Below, piece after piece: positions 1-7,033 of a stretch of 64,000 bases of DNA. Under the pieces are notes generated by a model. That model ran no database searches, was not told where the DNA came from, and was given only the letters and a program-made list of their open reading frames with translations. The translations under genes were made by a program, and so were the position numbers. Numbering within the stretch: the first letter of the stretch is position 1; every line of letters starts with the position of its first letter. Origin of the DNA: an archaeon (GTDB lineage Archaea > Thermoproteota > Nitrososphaeria > Nitrososphaerales > Gagatemarchaeaceae). The stretch spans positions 62,001-126,000 of the forward strand of contig JAKAUC010000013.1 of NCBI GenBank assembly GCA_021827865.1, written 5' to 3'.

Positions 1-105
1 GTCCGCTCCTAGCTGGCCCGAGCAGTAGACCGCGCCCCCGTCGACCCCCTGGGAGTAGGGCCCTATGGGCTCCGGCGCGCCCTTCGACCTGACCTCTGAC
101 TTCAT
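1..105 (-). CDS. RidA family (YjgF/UK114) imine deaminase, N-terminal fragment
   Basis: The reading frame starts at an ATG (complement 103-105) and runs off the left edge, so only 35 residues are visible. They include the RidA-family opening P-I-G-P-Y-S-Q-G followed by V-Y-C-S-G-Q-L-G, which is diagnostic for the fold. RidA proteins hydrolyse reactive 2-aminoacrylate-type enamine/imine intermediates made by PLP enzymes in the cytosol. A TATA-like element (about 128-138) lies 28 nt before the ATG, so the mRNA is probably leaderless. Family assignment is strong; the exact substrate cannot be told from the fragment. Confidence 0.8.
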   Translation of the reverse strand, partial: MKSEVRSKGAPEPIGPYSQGVDGGAVYCSGQLGAD

Positions 106-151
106 GACCCGGGTCGCCCCGGGCGACGGATAAATCGGTTTTGACCGCGCG

Positions 152-535
152 TCACAGGGCGCGGAGGAGCGAGGGATAGACATCTTCCTCCGCTTCGTAT
201 TCGACGAACTCCCTGCGGTCCATGTGCGCGAGCATGCCGGAGGTGACCTTCCCCTTCTTGGCCAGGAGTATGATGCGCTTTCCGGCCTTGTACGCCGCCA
301 TGATCTCCATCCCCACCCCGATGCTCGGGTCGGTGACGTCGGCCACCAAGATGTCCGACGCCTCGGTGGCGTCCTTGTCGCGGCGAAATATGTTGACCGC
401 CCCGTCCTTCTCCAGGGGCCCCAGGACCCAGGGGGATGTGATCGTGTGCCCTGCGTCGGCGACCGCCCTGGCCATCTCTTTGGCCCGGGGGAGCGCCCTG
501 TTGGTAATCATGGGGACGGAGAGGTAGACTTTCAT
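152..535 (-). CDS. nucleoside 2-deoxyribosyltransferase-like protein
   Basis: A 127-residue protein starting MKVYLSVPMI. It has the compact Rossmann-like pattern of the nucleoside 2-deoxyribosyltransferase / DUF4406-type family: an N-terminal beta strand followed by a polar turn, a central D-I-L-V-A-D-V-T-D segment, and a G-V-G-M-E-I-M-A-A-Y stretch with the expected catalytic-type Glu. Such enzymes cleave or transfer N-glycosidic bonds of nucleosides or nucleotides; substrate is not predictable here. I chose the ATG at complement 533-535 because upstream in-frame sequence is low-complexity and a TATA-like element (559-568) sits 28 nt upstream. It is a monocistronic, leaderless-type gene. Confidence 0.7.
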   Translation of the reverse strand: MKVYLSVPMITNRALPRAKEMARAVADAGHTITSPWVLGPLEKDGAVNIFRRDKDATEASDILVADVTDPSIGVGMEIMAAYKAGKRIILLAKKGKVTSGMLAHMDRREFVEYEAEEDVYPSLLRAL

Positions 536-567
536 CGCTCTGGGGCGGGCGGGACGCGGGTTTATCC

Positions 568-753
568 CTATCTGACCAGGGGCGACTTCGCCTGCTGCTT
601 CGCCTTCACGTGGTCGCACTTCGCCGGAGAGTGGGCGTAGCAGAAGGTACGGGAGCACACGTGGCAGGTGTAGTAGTATCCGATGCCGAGCTTCCTGCCG
701 CAGACCTCGCAGGTAGGGGCCGCCTGCTGCTCGGTGCTCGTGTACACGCTCAT
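568..753 (-). CDS. AN1-type zinc finger protein
   Basis: A 61-residue protein. Eight metal ligands follow the AN1 pattern: C15-x2-C18, C30-x2-C33, C38-x2-H41, then C46-x-H48, with an aromatic Tyr cluster between the first and second pairs. AN1 fingers are small zinc modules in archaea and eukaryotes that bind proteins or ubiquitin-like partners; the archaeal role is unknown. The start ATG (complement 751-753) is about 30 nt from a TATA-like element at 781-790, so the mRNA is probably leaderless. The C-terminal tail is lysine-rich. Confidence 0.75.
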   Translation of the reverse strand: MSVYTSTEQQAAPTCEVCGRKLGIGYYYTCHVCSRTFCYAHSPAKCDHVKAKQQAKSPLVR

Positions 754-1006
754 GCCACCTAACCAATGAATAATGCACTTCCTTTTAAGAAAACGTGTCT
801 GAAACTTGCAAAATACGGCGGGGGTTGTGCGAAAGTGTATTTCACTTGTCCCCGTATGACTCGTGAAGACATGGTCCATGGGCGTCGTAGCCCAAGAGGC
901 AAGTGGGCAGGCCGACACGTCGGGCCAGCGGCAGGCCACGGTCGGGAGCTTGGCTGGGAGCCCCGATCGTTTTCCTTAACTGTCGTTTCTGTCACCCCCG
1001 GCCCGA

Positions 1007-1516
1007 ATGAGCGCCGGGGAAGAGTCGATCATCGGCGCGATACTCTATGCTGCAGATTCCCCCGACTACACCCTCCGCTCTGTCGTCTTCACCGACAGGC
1101 AGGTCCTCCAAATCCCGATCTCCAAGATGAGCGAGATAGCCGCCAGGGTAAGCATGGCGCCTACCACCCTGGCTTGGTTGTTCGAGGCCGCCAACCCGGC
1201 TGTGTTCTCGGGTCTGGGAGGCCTGGTCGGAATGAAGATGTGGGGGAGCCTGAAGAAGCAGGTAGCAGCCATGGAACCGGTCCGGGTCGGGAGCGGGCCA
1301 CTCCCCCCTGAGCTGTCGGACGCAGCCAAGTCGAGGCTTCGTTACGACGAAGTCAAGGACGTGAAGATCAAGAAGGTGATGATGTCGAGCGACTTGGTCC
1401 TTTACCTCGCGGCGGGTTTCTTGCACAGCCAGAAGATCGTCTTCGAAGGCCGCGCTGGAGATGCCGTCAAGCGGCTGATCAGGGCGACGCCTCTTTCCCC
1501 GAAGCTCAAGGAATAG
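1007..1516 (+). CDS. hypothetical protein, 169 aa
   Basis: I do not recognise this family. The protein has an alternating hydrophobic N-terminal half (residues about 8-40), a short apolar helix-like stretch with Gly-Leu-Gly-Gly near residue 70 and a basic C-terminal half that ends with a beta-rich segment. The strand pattern (V-V-F-T-D-R-Q-V-L-Q early, K-I-V-F-E-G-R late) resembles a membrane-proximal PH-like or YcxB-like sensor domain, which is only a guess. A TATA-like element (about 972-981) precedes the ATG by about 30 nt. It is not in an operon with its neighbours. Confidence 0.6.
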   Translation: MSAGEESIIGAILYAADSPDYTLRSVVFTDRQVLQIPISKMSEIAARVSMAPTTLAWLFEAANPAVFSGLGGLVGMKMWGSLKKQVAAMEPVRVGSGPLPPELSDAAKSRLRYDEVKDVKIKKVMMSSDLVLYLAAGFLHSQKIVFEGRAGDAVKRLIRATPLSPKLKE

Positions 1517-1547
1517 ACCCGGCGGGGGCCACCGGCCGGCCCGGCTG

Positions 1548-2060
1548 TCATCTCTTGTACCCTAACTTCCTGAGAAAGTCACGCCTCTCCGCCTTGTCCT
1601 CCTCCCCCTCTTCCCCCTTCGGGTACCCTCCGTCTATCACCCCGAGCACCCCCCTCCCCTTCCCCGAGTCAGCCACCACCACGGTGACCTCGTTGGCTGT
1701 GGCGCAGTAGACCTGGGCCACCTCCTCCACCTGCTTGATCCGGTTGAGGACGTTGATGGGGAAGCTGCCGGAGAGGAAGACGACGAACGCGTGCCCCGCT
1801 GCCACCCGGGCGGCGCAGTCCACCGCGAGGCTCACGCAGCCGGGGTCTGACCCGTCGGACCTGATCAGCGATTTGCCCGAGGCTTCGCAGAAGGCCACCC
1901 CGAACTTTATGCCTGGCATGGACGTCGCCAGGGCCTCGTAGATGTCCTCGACCGACTTTATGAAGTGAGACTGGCCGAATATCAGCTGGTGCCCCTCGGG
2001 GACGGACACACCCACTTCCTCGATCTTCACGGCGGCGCCCCGGCCGTCCTCTGACCTCAA
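1548..2060 (-). CDS. adenosine-specific kinase family protein (DUF355)
   Basis: The sequence carries the conserved blocks of the small archaeal adenosine-specific kinase / DUF355 family: G-Q-S-H-F-I-K-S-V-E-D near the N terminus, a central F-C-E-A-S-G-K segment, and A-T-A-N-E-V-T-V-V-V-A followed by G-R-G-V-L-G-V-I-D-G. An archaeal member was reported to bind adenosine and nucleotides; the cellular role is uncertain. The frame opens at 2060, but family N termini fit better with the GTG at complement 2028-2030 (V-K-I-E-E-V). The C-terminal tail after the VIDG motif is charged and specific to this protein. Confidence 0.8.
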   Translation of the reverse strand: MRSEDGRGAAVKIEEVGVSVPEGHQLIFGQSHFIKSVEDIYEALATSMPGIKFGVAFCEASGKSLIRSDGSDPGCVSLAVDCAARVAAGHAFVVFLSGSFPINVLNRIKQVEEVAQVYCATANEVTVVVADSGKGRGVLGVIDGGYPKGEEGEEDKAERRDFLRKLGYKR

Positions 2061-2109
2061 ATCCTTTCGCCCGGCGGGTCGGGGGCTCAGGTCCCACGGC
2101 CTGGGGCCC

Positions 2110-2117
2110 GTTAAATG
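2110..2117 (+). promoter_or_regulatory. TATA box of the pilus operon
   Basis: GTTAAATG lies 26 nt (centre to start) before the ATG of the pilus ATPase at 2140. The spacing predicts transcription starting at or next to the start codon. No Shine-Dalgarno-like sequence is present in the short gap. Confidence 0.5.
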
Positions 2118-2139
2118 CCGGCGCCGAGCTCACTGCTAG

Positions 2140-3798
2140 ATGTCTCGCGTCAGGGAGCTGCTCCGGCCGAGGGGAGAGCCGCCTGAGGGCGCGCCCCCTG
2201 AGCAGAAGGTGGAGCCCCCGGAAGAGATCTCGGGGGTCATAGACACCTACAGGGTCCCGGCCGGAGGGAAGCCCGACTCCTCGGCGGAGGTGTTCGTGGT
2301 GGAGCAGGAGGGGGCCGGGAGGTATCTCGTCCGGCTCCCGAAGCTTAGCGGAGAGGAGGCGAAGGTGCTGGAGGTCCTCAGGGTGAACCTGCTGGACTCG
2401 ATCCCGGCCGGCGCCTTCGGGAGCCCGAAGGATGTGGTGGCCGACTACGTGTGGAGGACGGCCGAGGAGGCGGGGTTCGCCGCGGTAGCCGAGGAGTCCC
2501 ACGACAAGCTCCTCTACTACCTGATGCGGGACTTCGCAGGCTTCTGGGAGGTAGACCCCCTCATGAGCGACGACTATCTCGAGGAGATCTCTGTGAGCAG
2601 GTACGACAGGCCTGTGAGGGTGCTCCACCGCAACTTTAGCGAGTTCATGTTTATGGAGACCGACATAGTCTACCCCTCCGAAGACAGGCTGCAGGCCTTC
2701 GTCCGCCGCCTGGCCCAGCTCGGCGGGACCACTGTCTCTCTGGCCCAGCCCGCCCTTGAGGTGACCCTGCACGGCCCCTCCGACAGGAGGGTCACGGCGA
2801 CCCTGGGGGACGAGATCTCGCGGCCTGGGTCGACCTACGCCATAAGGAAGCAGAGGGAAAGCCCCATCACCCTCGCCCAGCTAGCGTCCCCAGAGAACGC
2901 GCGCTGGCCCGTCCTCGGAGCCAAGGGTGCCGCGGAGCCCCCAGCCTCCTATGAGGAGGTCCACGCCCACAAGACCCTCTCCGTGCTCATGGCCGCCTAC
3001 TTCTGGCTCCTGCTCGAGAGGACGACCAACGTCCTGATCGCCGGGGAGACCAACTCGGGGAAGACCACCATGATGAACGCGATCCTCGCCCTCGCCAACC
3101 CCAAGTTCAAGATAGTCACAGCCGAGGACGTCCTCGAGATCAGCCTCCCCGACCACCTCCACTGGCAGCGGCTGAAGACCAGGGCCTACAGGGCGGGGCT
3201 GTCCCCCGTCTCCGGCCGCTACGAGTACGGCCTCCCGGACCTTCTGAAGCTCGCGCTCAGGTTCTCGCCGACCATCCTCAGCCTTGGAGAGATGCGAGGG
3301 GAGGAGTCGGAGACCGTGGCGGCCGCGATAACCCTCGGCTTCTCCACCATGGCCACCATCCACGCGGAGAACGCCCAGCGGTGCGTCCAGAGGCTGACCA
3401 CGCCCCCAATGAGGTTCTCCGAGGGCCACCTCAGGGACATAACAGCCATCGCCACCGTGCGGAAGATAGTCCTCCAGGACGGGAGGGTGGTGCGCAGGGT
3501 GGTGAGCGTCGACGAGCTGAAGCCCTCCGGAGCCTACGAGCACGAGATAGTCAACGTGTTCAGGTACGACCCGGCGACGGACTCGTTCACGCCGACCACC
3601 CCGGCCGAGGTCCTCGACAGGTCCTACCGCCTGAACGAGATCGCGGAGAGCTTCGGGTGGACCCCGGCCGCCGTGCAGGCGAGCCTGGCGGTCAGGGCCG
3701 CCCGCATCTCGAGCCAGATCGCGGGAGGGGAGCTGGACCCCCGGGCGCTGTCGAAGATGGTCAAGGATTTCTCTGTGAACGAGACCAGGGGCGGCTAG
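2140..3798 (+). CDS. archaeal type IV pilus assembly ATPase (GspE/FlaI/TadA family)
   Basis: A 552-residue secretion ATPase that powers pilin polymerisation from the cytoplasmic face of the membrane. Residues about 1-280 hold the family's N-terminal domains, including R-x-x-Q-L-G-G-T-T-V-S and the S-T-Y-A-I-R-K segment. Walker A is G-E-T-N-S-G-K-T-T at 302-310, the Asp-box/Walker B region is I-L-S-L-G-E-M-R-G-E-E-S at 379-390, and the H-A-E-N His box follows. A TadC/FlaJ-like membrane partner is immediately downstream and four pilin-like genes come after, so the locus builds an adhesive or secretory pilus rather than an archaellum (no FlaI-neighbour set such as flaH is seen). Length is normal for the family. 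Confidence 0.92.
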   Translation: MSRVRELLRPRGEPPEGAPPEQKVEPPEEISGVIDTYRVPAGGKPDSSAEVFVVEQEGAGRYLVRLPKLSGEEAKVLEVLRVNLLDSIPAGAFGSPKDVVADYVWRTAEEAGFAAVAEESHDKLLYYLMRDFAGFWEVDPLMSDDYLEEISVSRYDRPVRVLHRNFSEFMFMETDIVYPSEDRLQAFVRRLAQLGGTTVSLAQPALEVTLHGPSDRRVTATLGDEISRPGSTYAIRKQRESPITLAQLASPENARWPVLGAKGAAEPPASYEEVHAHKTLSVLMAAYFWLLLERTTNVLIAGETNSGKTTMMNAILALANPKFKIVTAEDVLEISLPDHLHWQRLKTRAYRAGLSPVSGRYEYGLPDLLKLALRFSPTILSLGEMRGEESETVAAAITLGFSTMATIHAENAQRCVQRLTTPPMRFSEGHLRDITAIATVRKIVLQDGRVVRRVVSVDELKPSGAYEHEIVNVFRYDPATDSFTPTTPAEVLDRSYRLNEIAESFGWTPAAVQASLAVRAARISSQIAGGELDPRALSKMVKDFSVNETRGG

Positions 3799-3830
3799 CG
3801 TTGCGCGGCGGCTCCGCCGGCGGGGGGCCC

Positions 3831-5453
3831 ATGAGCAGGCTAGTGGCCTGGCGGTCCCGGAGGATCTCAGCCCTGCTGAAGAGGTCCGGGCGGGTCGGGA
3901 ACCCCGTCGCCATGGCCTGGGGGTCCCTGGACCGGGCGGCCAAGGTCGCCCTGGGGGCGGTCCCCGCGGCTGCTCTGGCCGGGACCTTCGTCTCCCCCTG
4001 GCTCTTCCTGCTTTCGCTCGCCCCCCTGGTCCCTTTCTTCGCCCCGGAGGCGAGGCTCAGGGACGGCGTCGCCAGGAGGCGCGAGGGGGTGGAGAGGGAG
4101 CTCCCCTTCTTCTCGGTCCTGGTCGGGGTCCTCGGCGGCGCCGGGATCCCGCTCTACTCCATCCTGAAGGGGGTGTCGTCCAGCGAGGTCTTCCCTTCGA
4201 TGCGAGAGGAGGCGCAGCTGGTGCGGAGGGACGTGGAGATCTTCGGCATGAACCCCAACGACTCGCTGGAGAGGCTGGCGTCCCTCCACCCCTCGAAGAA
4301 GCTGGGCCGGTTCCTCCTCGGGTACACCAGCAAGGCGAGGAGCGGGGGAGACGTCTCGGCCTACCTCACGGTCGAGAGCGGTTCGATGCTGAAGGAGCTC
4401 GAGGACGCCTGGGCTAGGTACGTCACCCGGGTCGGCATCATAGGGAGCATGATGATAACCGTGTTCGGGGTCGTCCCGCTCCTCCTAATGGTGGTGGGGG
4501 TCTTCTCCCCCGGCTTCTCCGTCGTCGGCCTGGTCTTCTTCACCGGGGTGGGGGTCCCAGTGTTCACCCTGGCACTCCTCTACATGGCGGGGAGGATGCA
4601 GCCGTCCCCCGAGGAGGCTCCGCGCGGTAGGGCTGCCAGGAGCCTTCTCGTCGCCCTCCCCTTCGCCGCCCTGGGGGGAGCCGCAGGAGCCGTCTGGGCC
4701 TCGGCTGCCGCCGTCCTTTTCGTCTTCTTCTCGGCCTACGGGATCTCCGTGAGGAGGCAGATGGCCGAGACGCGTGAGCTTGAGGAGGGCCTCTCCAGGT
4801 TCCTCAAGGACCTCCTCGAGTACAAGAGGCACGACTACGACCTCTCCCGGGCGGTGGTGGCCATGGAGGCGCACGGCGGCTATCCCCGCCCCTTCGGGGC
4901 CCTGCTGGCCAGGCTAGCCGCGAGAGTTAGGGCGGGGGTCCCCCTGGACGAGGCCAAGCCCGAGTGCAGGAGCGCCCTCGGGAGGCTAGCATTCCTCCTA
5001 CTGGGGGAGATGAGCCGCTCCGGGGGAGGGAGCGTCGACACCGTCTTCCAGGTCTCGAGCTTCGCCGACAGGATGATCCAGATGCGGCGGAGCGCGACGG
5101 CGGAGATGAGGCCCTATCTCGTCCTCTCCTATGCGTCCCCGCTCCTCCTCGCCTTCGGCGTGACCTTCGTCAGCGCGATCCTCACTACGTTCAGCGCCAG
5201 GGTCGGCCCCGGGCTCGCCTCAGTCCGCCTCGGCGCGTTCCAGGTGGGGTCGGTCCCCCCTGGGCTCACCCAGGTGTCGGACCTGCTGATCGTGGTTTCG
5301 GCCGCCGCCCTGGGACTGATAGGCGCCAAGGTGACTGACCTTACGGTGAGAAACACATGGCGCGCGTCTCTGAACGTCGCCCTGGCCGTGGCCGCGGTGC
5401 TGGTCCTGGCCGGGCCCGGCTCACATTCGCTCTCCGGGCTCCTGCTGCGCTGA
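3831..5453 (+). CDS. pilus assembly platform membrane protein (TadC/FlaJ family, two T2SSF domains)
   Basis: About 540 residues with hydrophobic segments near 35-60 (two close helices), 205-260, 275-315 and a cluster at the C terminus, interrupted by two basic cytoplasmic domains. Each domain has the T2SSF arrangement (charged helix pairs, then E-M-x-R-x-G-G-G-S-x-D before a membrane segment in the second copy). This duplicated layout is typical of archaeal FlaJ/TadC homologues, which seat the ATPase at the membrane. ATG 3831 is a conservative start; an in-frame TTG at 3801, three bases after the ATPase stop, would add ten Gly-rich residues. It belongs to the ATPase operon. Confidence 0.88.
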   Translation: MSRLVAWRSRRISALLKRSGRVGNPVAMAWGSLDRAAKVALGAVPAAALAGTFVSPWLFLLSLAPLVPFFAPEARLRDGVARRREGVERELPFFSVLVGVLGGAGIPLYSILKGVSSSEVFPSMREEAQLVRRDVEIFGMNPNDSLERLASLHPSKKLGRFLLGYTSKARSGGDVSAYLTVESGSMLKELEDAWARYVTRVGIIGSMMITVFGVVPLLLMVVGVFSPGFSVVGLVFFTGVGVPVFTLALLYMAGRMQPSPEEAPRGRAARSLLVALPFAALGGAAGAVWASAAAVLFVFFSAYGISVRRQMAETRELEEGLSRFLKDLLEYKRHDYDLSRAVVAMEAHGGYPRPFGALLARLAARVRAGVPLDEAKPECRSALGRLAFLLLGEMSRSGGGSVDTVFQVSSFADRMIQMRRSATAEMRPYLVLSYASPLLLAFGVTFVSAILTTFSARVGPGLASVRLGAFQVGSVPPGLTQVSDLLIVVSAAALGLIGAKVTDLTVRNTWRASLNVALAVAAVLVLAGPGSHSLSGLLLR

Positions 5454-5466
5454 GCCGAGGGACGCG

Positions 5467-5475
5467 TGTTAAAAG
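5467..5475 (+). promoter_or_regulatory. TATA box of the pilin genes
   Basis: TGTTAAAAG is centred about 27 nt before the TTG start of the first pilin gene at 5497, so the pilin genes probably have their own leaderless promoter separate from the ATPase/platform genes. Confidence 0.45.
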
Positions 5476-5496
5476 CGCGGAGACCCCTGGTGGGCG

Positions 5497-6048
5497 TTGA
5501 AAATCGACAGACGAAGGAAAGCGATCTCGCAGAGCCTCGACCTGTTCATCATCATCGCGGCCGTCCTTGGCGTGGGCGGCGTGGTGACAGCGTCGATCTA
5601 CAACCTCATCAACAGCGCCACGGCGGACGCGAGCATAGTGGTGGTGGGGGCGTCCCTCAAGGCCGGGGCAGCGGCCTCGGACTCGCCCGTTGCCATCTCG
5701 GTCGCCCTCAAGAACAACGGCGGGTCACCCATCTCCTGCTCCACGGCCACCTCATGCCAGGTGGTCTTCGCTGGCACGAGCACAGGGACCGGCGGCGTAA
5801 CCTGCTCCTCGGCCTGCCCGGTGACTTCAGGGGGTAACCTGTCGTGGTCCGTCCTGACCGCGGCCAGCGGTCCCCTCACCTTCGAGGCGGCGCCAGCGTC
5901 CAGCCTCCCGGCAGGGGGCGAGACGTCGTTCGTCCTCAACGGCCCCCTGACCGCCACGTCGGGGAACTTCTGGGCCCCGGGGACGCCGGTGACCATCAAC
6001 ATCCTCTTCGGTTCCGCCTCCGCCCAGGTCACCGTGGTCTCTCAGTAG
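5497..6048 (+). CDS. type IV pilin-like protein 1
   Basis: A 183-residue protein starting with TTG. The N terminus (K-I-D-R-R-R-K-A, then a Ser-Gln-Ser and a 20-residue hydrophobic helix) is a class III signal peptide: a short basic leader to be cut by an archaeal prepilin peptidase, then the pilin assembly helix. The rest is a Ser/Thr/Gly/Ala-rich beta-type ectodomain with four cysteines at about residues 80-110 that may form disulfides outside the cell. The protein sits in the pilus locus right after the platform protein. No prepilin peptidase is present in the window. Confidence 0.8.
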   Translation: MKIDRRRKAISQSLDLFIIIAAVLGVGGVVTASIYNLINSATADASIVVVGASLKAGAAASDSPVAISVALKNNGGSPISCSTATSCQVVFAGTSTGTGGVTCSSACPVTSGGNLSWSVLTAASGPLTFEAAPASSLPAGGETSFVLNGPLTATSGNFWAPGTPVTINILFGSASAQVTVVSQ

Positions 6049-6132
6049 GGGGCCGGCGCCACGGCCCTCCCCTCTGTTTTTCGCCCCTGCCGCAGCCGGG
6101 GGGGCGTCAGCGAGCTCTACGCGGCCCTCCTT

Positions 6133-6540
6133 ATGATCGGGGTCACCCTCTCCCTCGGGAGCCTCGTCGTCGCAGCCGCGACCACCCAGTTCGGCCTGGC
6201 GTCAGACTCAGCGTCAGCAGGCGCCGCCCTGAGCGAGCGCTCCGCCGGGGTGCAGGTCGCCCTGGTCTACTCCGCCGTCGTCCCTTCCGCCGCCTGCGGG
6301 GGATACCGGGGTGGCCAGGAGGGGGAGAACCTCACTCTGGCCCTCTACGACTTTGGGTCCGACGGGTTCGTCCCCGCCGGCTTCGTCGTCAACTCCACTC
6401 TTGTCGCCGCGACCTTCGGCTCCCTGGGGCCCGGCTCCATGGCCGTGTTCCAGGTCCCGCTGGGCGCCTGCGCCCACCCTTCCGGCCAGACCGTTGTCGC
6501 CTTCGATGCGGCAGGGGACGAGGTGCAGTTTGAGACCTGA
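6133..6540 (+). CDS. type IV pilin-like protein 2, start uncertain
   Basis: The first standard start in frame is ATG 6133, but the codons before it (about 6097-6132) encode R-G-G-V-S-E-L-Y-A-A-L-L, which completes a class III signal peptide exactly like those of the neighbouring pilins. No ATG, GTG or TTG exists in this frame between the TAG that ends pilin 1 (6046-6048, same frame) and 6133. The true start is thus non-canonical, hidden by a sequence error (a run of seven G spans 6098-6104), or the leader is lost. The ectodomain has two widely spaced Cys residues and ends in F-E-T. It overlaps pilin 3. Confidence 0.65.
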   Translation: MIGVTLSLGSLVVAAATTQFGLASDSASAGAALSERSAGVQVALVYSAVVPSAACGGYRGGQEGENLTLALYDFGSDGFVPAGFVVNSTLVAATFGSLGPGSMAVFQVPLGACAHPSGQTVVAFDAAGDEVQFET

Positions 6541-7027
6541 CCGCGGGGGTGTGGCGGGCTACCTGGAGGTGTTCATCCTCATCGGGGTTGTCATGGGGGG
6601 AGCCGCCCTGGTGATGGGGGCGGCCCTGGGGTACTTCGCGTCCATGGGCGGGCCGTCGGTGTCCATCGCCGGGGCGAGCATAAGGCAGGGGGCGCACTCG
6701 GCGGTCGAGACCCTCCTCGTCACCGACACCTCGGACGTCACCCTGGGCTCCTTCGTGGTGTCGACCAGCGGCGCCCCGGGCTCAATGAGCTACTGCTACT
6801 CGGTCTACGACCAGGGGGACAGGACGGTCGTCGCTTCGGCCTGCCCAGCCCCAGGCTCGGACCCGGGCTCGGTTGACGTGGCGTCCGCCCTGGGCCCCGG
6901 CGCCACCGTGCTGGTCGAGGTTGTGATATCCGGGGACGCCTTCACAGTCGGCTCCAGCCACCTGGTGGCTGTGACGTCAGCTGCCGGGGCCGGGGGGTCG
7001 GTCGAGGTGCGGGTCGTCCCCGCCTAG
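6530..7027 (+). CDS. type IV pilin-like protein 3
   Basis: A 165-residue protein starting at TTG 6530, overlapping the end of pilin 2 by 11 nt. Its N terminus, R-P-D-R-G-G-V-A-G-Y followed by a 22-residue hydrophobic helix, is a textbook class III signal peptide with cleavage expected after Gly-Gly. The ectodomain is Ser/Val/Gly-rich beta structure with two cysteines (Y-C-Y and A-C-P) likely to pair. The frame is open further upstream, but that part is antiparallel noise over pilin 2, and the signal peptide fixes the start. Confidence 0.78.
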   Translation: MRPDRGGVAGYLEVFILIGVVMGGAALVMGAALGYFASMGGPSVSIAGASIRQGAHSAVETLLVTDTSDVTLGSFVVSTSGAPGSMSYCYSVYDQGDRTVVASACPAPGSDPGSVDVASALGPGATVLVEVVISGDAFTVGSSHLVAVTSAAGAGGSVEVRVVPA

Positions 7028-7033
7028 GAGGAG

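Noticed and set aside
1669-2772. Minus-strand frame of 367 codons over the pilus ATPase start
   Set aside because: Overlaps two genes with clear families in other frames; composition is Arg/Gly/Pro-rich shadow.
6046-6048. TAG between in-frame genes as a pyrrolysine or readthrough codon
   Set aside because: TAG ends many genes in this window, so it is an ordinary stop; readthrough is kept only as an alternative for the pilin 2 start.
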